This document shows, piece by piece, positions 56,601-64,000 of a stretch of DNA of 64,000 bases (position 1 is its first letter; each line of letters begins with the position of its first letter). The notes below the pieces were generated by a model that ran no database searches, was not told the DNA's origin, and saw only the letters and a list, made by a program, of their open reading frames with translations. A program made the translations under genes and the position numbers. This stretch comes from Pyrenopolyporus hunteri (lineage: Eukaryota; Ascomycota; Sordariomycetes; Xylariales; Hypoxylaceae). The stretch spans positions 310,001 to 374,000 of the forward strand of contig CADCXC010000003.1 of NCBI GenBank assembly GCA_902806595.1. Direction: 5' to 3'.

Positions 56601-56791
56601 CGTCTTATGGGGTCCCGTGCAGCGTCCTTGCTGGAGCCGCCCGAGGACAGGCGGGTGTTTGCTATGAGGCGCGACCACTGCGGTTACGGTTAGAAAGCTG
56701 AGCTCGGTCGCGCGAAGCAGAACGGCACGGTTCAGAGGAACATCGTGGTTTGGGGAGGGGAGGGGAATGAGGGAGAACTGACAAAGTCCAT
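53684..56791 (-). CDS. FHIP (FTS and Hook-interacting / RAI16-like) family protein, four exons
   Basis: Exons 56791..56783, 56677..56564, 56489..55552 and 55502..53684; introns 105, 74 and 49 nt; 959 residues. The first exon encodes only Met-Asp-Phe, joined to WSRLIANTRLSS, a typical start for fungal members. The helical RAI16-like region spans about residues 40-540 (QIWRNCSNLA, IPIAKIATSSYNEWIIKEAV, YYIIEAASSS-type helices, then LLEHFQVIFLQQLLYPSLLE across intron 3, and VAVLTYLRRILEALDHPDMI). A long Ser/Pro-rich disordered region follows (about 690-900), and the end QQFVLELASLVQVRAGLFNE is again helical. FHIP links the FTS-Hook complex to dynein for early endosome transport. The alternative reading frame upstream in exon 2 is not used. 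Confidence 0.87.
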
Positions 56792-57899
56792 AGCGTCGTG
56801 AGAGGCATCTCTCTCAGAATATGTGATAAGAGGAACTAAAGAGATGCCAGGTGAATGACCCAGGTACCTTAGTAGGTACGATACAAGGACGTAGACGGGT
56901 GAAAATGGAGCATCGAACCCTGAGCTGTACTAATTCAGTCGCATAAACCGACGCCCAAATCCGGAACTTGAGATGTTTCTTGACTACCTCGAGGTACCTA
57001 CCTAAGTACTATGTATCTACGTACCTAGGTACCTACCGTATCTATGATATTACCCCGGGACCGGGGTCATCCATGTAGGTCCCTAGTCCCTAGGGATGCG
57101 ATAAGTGCAATAGTTGTGCTTGTGCCTAACTTTGCTCAGGGTACATTTCGGCAAATCTATAGGCCTAGATTACCTCTTAAGACGACGAGGCATTATTAGA
57201 TAGCTTCAATGTAGGTACTAGGACTAGGCATGTAATCCGTACTCAAGACTACATGTAGAGGAAAGGACCTCGGAGAGCCAAGACTACACACAAAGTTCCA
57301 GGTTCCATCAACTTAATGCCAGGTACCTAGGTACCATAGGTACAGCAAGGTAGGTAGCACACACGAAGTGCAATCGTCAAGCCACGGGCTACAGAGGCAC
57401 GTTTCGGCTGAGGCTAGGGCCAAAGTCCCGGAGGCTTGCACGCCCATGTGCACAGGCGCCCATCACCCACCTTCCCTGGTATCTATCATGTACCTACTAA
57501 ATTGAACTTGGAGTTTTAAAATCCGCTCCATTTCAACCCTTCTTCTTTTGTTTTTATTTTAATTATCTCTTATTTTTTCAATCAGATTCACTCCCGAGTC
57601 CCCCCGAGTCATCGTCATTCTATCCACCCGTCATACATACATACATACCTACATAAATCCCTCTTATCTCGTAAAAATTAAGACTTTATCGTGCTAATCA
57701 AATCTCTTCCGTCACCGGCGGCTAACCGCAGTGCGCATATGCATGGAGCCCTAAATTCCAAGAGATAATAGGGGGGTTTCGCTTGAAGAAATCGCCAAAA
57801 ATAAGTAGAAGCTACTATGCAGCAGGCATCTTACTAACTACATGTATAAAACTATAGCGTAGAGCTCCAGGGGCTCTCAAGCGAGTTACATAGGTCGCG
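56792..57899. other. Intergenic region with many TAGGTACCTA motifs
   Basis: Includes arrays at about 56992-57035 and 57320-57345, a CATACATACATACCTACATA run near 57631-57650, and pyrimidine-rich stretches near 57535-57570. No coding frame supported. Confidence 0.45.
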
Positions 57900-58268
57900 A
57901 TGAGTCGTCTGGCGATGCGATGGCTTGCGGGGGCCATTCACATGGCAAGCATGCAAGGTTACCTGCATAAGCTTGCATCTCTATTCTATCCGAAGCTCGT
58001 GGTTCGTCTGCTGCTCTACCGGACCAGCCTCGACAGTACCATCGCTGTCGTCCCCGGTGGAATGATTGGGGCTGAGCGATTATCTACTAGCGAATCATCG
58101 CCCACAGCAGCTGTGATTCATGATCGGTATTCTGTAAACGGCAAGGCATACCCGCTGGAAAAGCACACCAACTTCGATAGCCTCCATTGGCTTGGAGCCG
58201 ACTGGGAACAGACGCTGCGAGTTATTGATGATGGGCAGATTAGATTTGCTGCCGTAACACACATTTAA
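57900..58268 (+). CDS. Doubtful 122-residue open reading frame
   Basis: ATG-started frame between the FHIP and lipase genes on the plus strand. No motif, signal peptide or homologue is recognised, and composition is not clearly coding. It could be part of the lipase gene's 5' region. Listed only because it is the longest plausible frame in a 1.7-kb gap. Confidence 0.2.
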   Translation: MSRLAMRWLAGAIHMASMQGYLHKLASLFYPKLVVRLLLYRTSLDSTIAVVPGGMIGAERLSTSESSPTAAVIHDRYSVNGKAYPLEKHTNFDSLHWLGADWEQTLRVIDDGQIRFAAVTHI

Positions 58269-58534
58269 CAAAAATACGATGGCCTCTCGTAATTCCTACT
58301 CTATTCCCTCGACTCCTCCGATCAAGTCATCGTTCTCCCACTCGTGTCTTGTATCTTGTGTGTCCGTGTTTGTGTCTCGACTCTGTCTCGACTCACGCCC
58401 AGGTACCTACCGAGTCTTCCAGAGCTATCAAAATACCATTACCCGATCGACTTACCCTATTGGACTCTCGCTAGCATACACAGCTTTATAGCACGTATAT
58501 ATACAGATTACTAGTTGCCCGCCAATGAGCCGCC

Positions 58535-60528
58535 ATGGGGCTCTTCGGCAGGTCTAAAAAGAAAGTATCTCACGAAGGCTCACCACCCGAGACAGTCCAA
58601 CCCATACAACTAAACTCGCCACAACCGCCCAAGAACGACCTATACACGACACGAGCACCAAGACACCCCGCTGCCTATCTACCACCCCCGCCGCCGCTAC
58701 CACCGCCACCTAGCTGGAGTAATACGTTGCCTTCTGGATTGACTCTGCCTCCTCAGTACCATGATCAACGGCCATGCCCTCCTATCGTCGTAAATCAGCA
58801 TTATTACTTGGCCGCCCCAGCATCTCATCAGCCGGTAGCAAATCCTTATCCCCATAGCAATGGGACCTGTGCCATTAGCAAGCTCAAGCTTAGCCCTGTT
58901 GCGAATATAGTAGATGAAATAATTCCGGGCAACATGGTCCACCAGATACTCGATGACGGTCTCCCCAGATGGCATTCGTACGGCACGCAGCTACTTAACC
59001 AGAGCGCCGCGATGTACGACCAGATCTGTAGCAATTTCAACAACGTGATGACATCGATCGACAGGGATAAGTTTGTTGGAAACGAGAATGACTTATTCAT
59101 ATATCAGTCTCGTCCAGCGCCTTCTACGAGTGAGCCACAGCAGCAGGCCGTTCTCCACAAAGGGCCTACGAAAAAGAGTAAGAAACAAACGTCAAAAGAG
59201 GTCTCAAAAGGCCAGCCGGGCGTAATCACCTCATCCCTCGCCTCCCGGGGCTACTTCGCCAAAGTAGAGCTATATGCGAACTCGAAGCTACCTCCTGGTC
59301 TACCCCCTCTTCATTTGTATGTAATATTCTATTCTAACGTCCATAGGACTAGCACTGAGATTTTAGCAGATATATCCCGACATACCCCTTGATATGTCTA
59401 GCGGCGCAGTACTCGGAGAGAGTATACGAGAATCCGCGAGGAGCAGAGCGAGACGCTCACGTTGACGCCGACTGGAAAACCGGGGCAAAAGCTATGCGCA
59501 TCAAGTCCGTCCCTATGGATCACATGAACACCATTATCTTCGCTATTCGCGGAACAGCAACGTTCATGGACTGGTCTGTGAATCTTAACACCGCGCCAAC
59601 AGCCCCCAATGGATTCCTAGTGAGTTATAGTAATTGCTAGAGGCTTTAAGACTCCTTAGCTAAAAGATCTTAGGACGATCCCAACAATTTCTGCCATGCA
59701 GGTTTCCTATCAGTCGCGCGGAAGATGATCGCTCCTGTAGCTGCCAGGCTCCGACATCTATTAGAGGAGGACCCGCGACGATGTTCATACTCGCTTCTCA
59801 TTACCGGCCATTCGGCCGGCGGAGCCGTGGCGTCTCTTCTCTATGCGCATATGTTATCGACGTCCAAGGCAGCCTCTTCGGAACTCAACAACCTAACAGG
59901 ATGTTTCAAGAGGGTGCACTGCGTAACATTCGGGACGCCACCCGTCTCGCTGTTCCCCTTGCAGAAGCCCGCCAGACCCGAACTCAGGAAGTCTGTCTTC
60001 TTAACTTTCATTAACGAAGGGGACCCGGTTGCGAGAGCTGACAAGGCTTACGTGAAGAGTCTCCTTGAGCTTTTCGTTGCTCCAGCTCCAATGGATGCGA
60101 AAGGATCAAATAAACACCCCCCTCCAAAAAGCTCATCAACTAAAAACGGCAAATCTCATGGCAACGTATCCAACACGTCCCTCGCTTCAAAGACATCTAA
60201 GGTTTCTACGAAATCCAGCCGATCCTCATCCCATTCTTCTTCAAAATCGAGCAAACCGAAAGATCCAGGTCCTATATGGAAAGTCCCACCAAGTACCCTA
60301 AGTAACGCTGGACAAATCGTCGTGCTAAGATCGGGGGATTTGAATTCGAAGGTCAAACGAGCAAAGAGCGTTGAAGAACGACTAGGCGAGGGTGTTGTCG
60401 CCCAGATCGCCACCAACGAGCAGCTAAAGGGTATTATCTGGGGAGACCCAGTATGTCATGTTATGAAGCTATACATTGGTCGAGTCGAGTTACTTGCAGT
60501 TGAGGCTGTCACTGCGAAGGGCTATTGA
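58535..60528 (+). CDS. Class 3 (fungal type) lipase domain protein, three exons
   Basis: Exons 58535..59316, 59367..59619 and 59674..60528; introns 50 and 54 nt, phases close, 629 residues. The first ~260 residues are a Pro-rich, probably disordered region (PPPPPLPPPP at about 51-60) and a polar helical segment, without signal peptide. The lipase fold follows: PTYPLICLAAQYSERVYENP, then IIFAIRGTATFMDWSVNLN (oxyanion loop, RGT), NFCHAGF across the second splice site, and nucleophile elbow LLITGHSAGGAVASL. CVTFGTPPVSL and FINEGDPVARAD carry the later family motifs. A Ser/Lys-rich insertion of about 70 residues interrupts the region before the expected histidine, which is probably in GDPVCHVMKL. 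Intracellular triacylglycerol or phospholipid lipase is likely. Confidence 0.85.
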
Positions 60529-61039
60529 TTTTCTACACAAGATACCGGCATATTAAAGTATTGGTTACGTACAATCGCGGGACGACTAGAAATGACTTTC
60601 ATGAATTACGACATATCAAACCAGGCGCTGGGGCATGATACCACATACGAAGGTTACTATTTGACCCTACTAAACAATTTGGATTTGGGGGAATATTTGG
60701 CTGTCTTGGTCGGATACTACACAAGTCTTTTATTTTCAGGCGGAATGCTTTGGTGCGGGATAGCGAGGGAGTGCAGTGACAAGAGTAGAGTTGAGCAAGG
60801 GCACATACGTGCAGAAGCGTGTTACACTTGTAGATATATCGCAACTATTACGGCAAAACGAACGAGGTCACAATAAGAAAGGGTTTAACGAGCGACTAAA
60901 GTTAGATTTACTAAATCAGCGAAAGCAGGCTACTAAACAGTACAATTTGGCACTCTCCCCAACATTACGACCCAGCATATCTCATATCCCCAAATGCTAT
61001 AAACCGCTTATGGCACTCGTAATGGTACGAGGCTGGCAT
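60529..61039. other. Convergent 3' intergenic region
   Basis: Separates the lipase and hydrophobin genes. No gene supported; short frames only. Confidence 0.5.
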
Positions 61040-61574
61040 TTACAAGATGCTGCCAAGGGCAACACAAGGAAGCCCGACGTTGACAAGGCCCTCCTGGTCG
61101 GGGAGTCAGCGAACTCATATACAACAAAAAGCGATTTATCTTGAAACTTACTTGATCAGTGCCAGAGTGCTGGCAGCAAGCGGGGGTCTGCTTGCACTGG
61201 CTGTGGAGGAGATCATCGAGACCAATGACTGAGAGTAGGGTTAGTAAGATGGATAGGGACGTGGTAAGGAGATATATGGACGTACGAGCAGCAACGTTCA
61301 ACTTGGAGCAGCCGCTGAAGAGACCGACATCAGCACCTTCAAGACCACCCTCCAGGAGACCGGCCAGGAGACCGCTGGCCGTGTTGACGGCGTCGCCCGA
61401 TTGGTTGACCTTGTCACAGCAGCTGAGGTCGAGGTCGGAGCCGCAGGTGTCACCAGCCTGGCCGACAGTGACATCACCAGGGACGGGAGGAATACGGCCA
61501 GGGGCGCCGCCAAGCTGAGGAGCGGCGAGGGCGCCAAGGGCGAAGGTAAGAGCGGTGATGATGGTGAACTGCAT
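61040..61574 (-). CDS. Class I hydrophobin, three exons
   Basis: Exons 61574..61286, 61228..61152 and 61093..61040; introns 57 and 58 nt; 139 residues. Signal peptide MQFTIITALTFALGALAAP. The eight cysteines are C44, C52-C53, C89, C108, C114-C115 and C132, i.e. C-X7-CC-X35-C-X18-C-X5-CC-X16-C. This spacing fits class I rather than class II. Hydrophobic Gly/Leu-rich loops (SGLLAGLLEGGLEGADVG) lie between cysteines 3 and 4. The exon junctions rebuild NVAALIGLDDLL and TDQEGLVNVGLPCVALG. Hydrophobins assemble at air-water boundaries and coat aerial hyphae and spores; expression is usually developmental. The promoter lies in the gene-poor region to the right. Confidence 0.93.
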
Positions 61575-64000
61575 CTTGACTGGTCGGTTGTCGTTGGAAA
61601 GTTGGTGTTGAAAATGAGTGAAATTTGCTTGAGATGAAGTGAGCGTTGCTGATGAGAATATGCAAACGAGTGTGTGTTGTAAGAGAGTGCTCTGTTTTTG
61701 TGTGGTTTTGATGCTGATGATGGTGAGAAGAAATTCGGATGATGAGCGGTAGTTGATCAGACTTATATATTGAAAGTCCAGCTGCGTATTCCCTGCATTC
61801 GCAAGCTCTTTCTTTTCCGCCCTTAGACGCCATCTAACAGTCAACAGTCAATAATTGATTCCCCTCACCCAGTAGAGGAATGGCCCCCTATGATGATCGG
61901 CAGACGCTGAACACTCTTGAGAATGGCTTGTCTCATACCACCAGCGCTACTGCGCGCCACGAAGGGAATCGCCCACCCCTTTTCCAAGTCCTTACTTGCG
62001 TTGTGCAGTAAAAGATCTGCCACTACCACGAGCCTCAAGATTCCATGACGTATCAATGGACTGTAATTTAGAGTCAACTCAACGTCTAATAGGGAATGGT
62101 GGAAATTGAAACCCATTACTGAGGGCGCCGCCGCAACATCTTACTGCGCACTATTGCAAGTCCCAGATTCCTTATGGCTGATTTGACGCTGACCGCCTCC
62201 AGAGTGCCTAGCTCCGGACTTTTGAATTTGTCGAAAGTAGCAGGTTTTGGTCCTTGAATGCGGTTTTCAGACACAGACACACGCACTCTCTGTCTCCCAT
62301 CTTTTCCCCCAACGGACGGTCTATCCGACATCGAAAAACCGCTTGTTCTGTTCCACGACGTATACGATACGCAGCGATTATGCGAACCCCTTTCGCAGGG
62401 CAACGTAGTGAGGGATAAGAGTAACCTCCCTGCGATTCTTCCATTTTCCCCCGGTCAACCATTCCTCTCCTAAAATGAATGCGCGTTCTCTCATATCTAT
62501 TCAACAGTTAATATTATCGATCCGCAATAATGCCAATTTCAACCGTGCTCTAGACTTCCAACCCTTGGACCAGAGTCTAGGGACACGGCATGCTTCGACG
62601 TCCGCTCAAGGGACGCGTTTCATGAACTCCAGAGTCAATCAAGTACAAAATAAGAGGACAGACGCGACCGTCGGCATGGCCACACTGGATTATATGGAGT
62701 GGAAGATAGTCTCGACCTCATACCTTAGTAAAGGGTTCCCCGCCTGCGCCAGTTGTCCCAGAAGTCCTGAAAACGCTTTCTTTCCTGTCTCCACGTAAGT
62801 ACTTCTTCCAGACCTCCTATATTATACGAGCTGAACAGGTACCTAGATACCGATCTTCTCGCTCCATTACATTTACGCCCTAGAGTTGACTGCTCGTGAT
62901 ACATGACACCCCGCCGTAACGCGGTGCCAGCCGCCGCTTTTTTAAACACCCTAATATAACCCAGCATGTGGCTCATAGGCAGCAAGCCGCTGCTGTGTAT
63001 TCAAATTGCAAGACTGCCGTGACTATCCACGCTTCATCCGTGGGTATTAGCATCTATCGCCTAGCTTCATTCAGTTTGTCCGTCCCATAACGTAGGTCAC
63101 CTCTATCATACAACAAACATACCTATCGTTGAGACGAGGTACCGAGCCAACCGCGGAGCTTTCGTACCAAGAAATATGCCGCAAGGCGCTCCTAAGTAGG
63201 CTAAAGACCTGATAGACTGGGTACTTAAGGGATAGTCCACGACTATGTGGGTACGAATTGATACGTGGCATTGGAAGCAGTGCTGAAGTCACACAATCCC
63301 AGGGTATGAGCCGCTTCTTAGGCCTCATCTATCATGCCATGTCTTACTCCCCCAATCGATGTCGCGCCCTTCGTTGATAAACAGCCAAGTCCCTATTAAG
63401 ACGTGAATCGCCCGCGGCTTGAATCACCCCTGACCCTCAATCGGGAGTAAACAGGTCGAAATACATCATTTCGACCAACACGTTGCAGCGACACAGGGCC
63501 TCAGCCTACCACCACCTTATTAAAGTTGTCATCCGCGACTATACCCGTGAGCCGTCCCACCTATCCAACCGATTCCTCCAGAATTTCGGGCCTTGGGCGT
63601 CGATTATCACTCACGGCTCGGAAGGTTCTATAGCCAAGGGGCAACGGCAGACAACATCTCTTTCTCCGGTAGAATCAAATACCACCTATCCATAACTGTT
63701 ATATTCATAGGAGCCCTCCTTAAGCAGCGCTAAGGTTTACACGTTACATCATATACATACGAGGTGAGTTAATAACGCAATGGTATCTCGGGTTGGACAG
63801 TCGCTGGTTTGACCTTGTCGTCCTCATTTTCCAAGGTATCGAACAACTTTACTCAACTGATCTGATCGCCAACTAAATGCCAATCTTCCTGTAACCTGTC
63901 GGACCGCATCGGAAACCTGCATCTTCAGCAGCTGCGAAGCGTATACAATTACGGCCAAAGCAACTTTCCACTTGCCGATAGTCAACATATCTACAAGGAA
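61575..64000. other. Gene-poor region to the end of the window (2.4 kb)
   Basis: Begins with the hydrophobin promoter and 5' UTR (TG-rich on the plus strand). After that only short, motif-free frames occur on both strands, including one 107-codon plus-strand frame at 62475. A gene beginning beyond 64000 could extend into it. Confidence 0.4.

Noticed and set aside
55535..56678. Alternative start of the FHIP gene in the frame beginning MVAPHSKHPP
   Set aside because: The conserved WSRLI start and the LLQIWRNCSN junction need the other frame of this exon and a second intron.
62475..62798. 107-codon plus-strand frame
   Set aside because: No motif, no intron link and no neighbouring gene signal; composition is not clearly coding.

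Overview
The window is nuclear DNA of a filamentous ascomycete (Pezizomycotina, probably a Sordariomycete; no ribosomal or other marker is present to narrow this). The evidence is short GT-AG introns of about 45-105 nt with CTAAC-type branch sites, fungal-only families (class I hydrophobin, FHIP/RAI16, DUF3602, DUF3712, DUF7025 AAA ATPases, a fungal NLR), and many scattered arrays of the self-complementary motif ACCTACCTAGGTAGGT. Gene density is about one per 2.7 kb, with AT-rich or repeat-bearing gaps of 1-2.5 kb.

Layout. 0-7 kb: a C2H2 zinc finger-BTB gene, a small conserved-looking gene, a secreted GH93 exo-arabinanase, and a small membrane protein with mitochondrial character. 7-11.2 kb: an FAD monooxygenase and an MFS transporter, divergently transcribed from one ~0.9 kb promoter. 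12-15 kb: the dynactin actin-related protein Arp1 and a DUF3602/Par32-like protein. 17.7-22.3 kb: a membrane-anchored SMI1/KNR4-like protein and a STAND/NLR protein. 23-26 kb: a 608-bp inverted-repeat element next to a cytochrome P450 that appears to use a GC-AG intron. 27-30 kb: a six-exon DUF7025 AAA ATPase. 31-36.2 kb: a DUF3712 membrane protein and, divergent from it, a secreted protein built from about 28 uniform 19-residue repeats. 36.2-38.3 kb: AT-rich DNA with a second inverted-repeat element. 38.5-42.5 kb: a dienelactone hydrolase and a second, larger DUF7025 AAA ATPase. 44.5-49.6 kb: two small helical proteins that look distantly related, a ten-exon MFS transporter that looks broken until spliced, and a secreted cysteine-containing protein. 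51.7-61.6 kb: an alpha/beta hydrolase, an FHIP/RAI16 protein, a class 3 lipase and a class I hydrophobin. No gene could be supported after 61.6 kb.

How the genes relate. Housekeeping transport functions (Arp1 of dynactin, FHIP of the FTS-Hook adaptor) both concern microtubule motors but lie 40 kb apart and are not a cluster. The accessory genes (P450, FAD monooxygenase, two MFS transporters, GH93, hydrolases, hydrophobin, NLR) fit a plant-associated or saprobic life style. No polyketide or peptide synthase is present, so there is no complete secondary-metabolite cluster. The most unusual item is the 19-residue-repeat secreted protein at 33.9-36.2 kb. All exon structures come from reading splice signals and checking frame closure; none is supported by transcripts.
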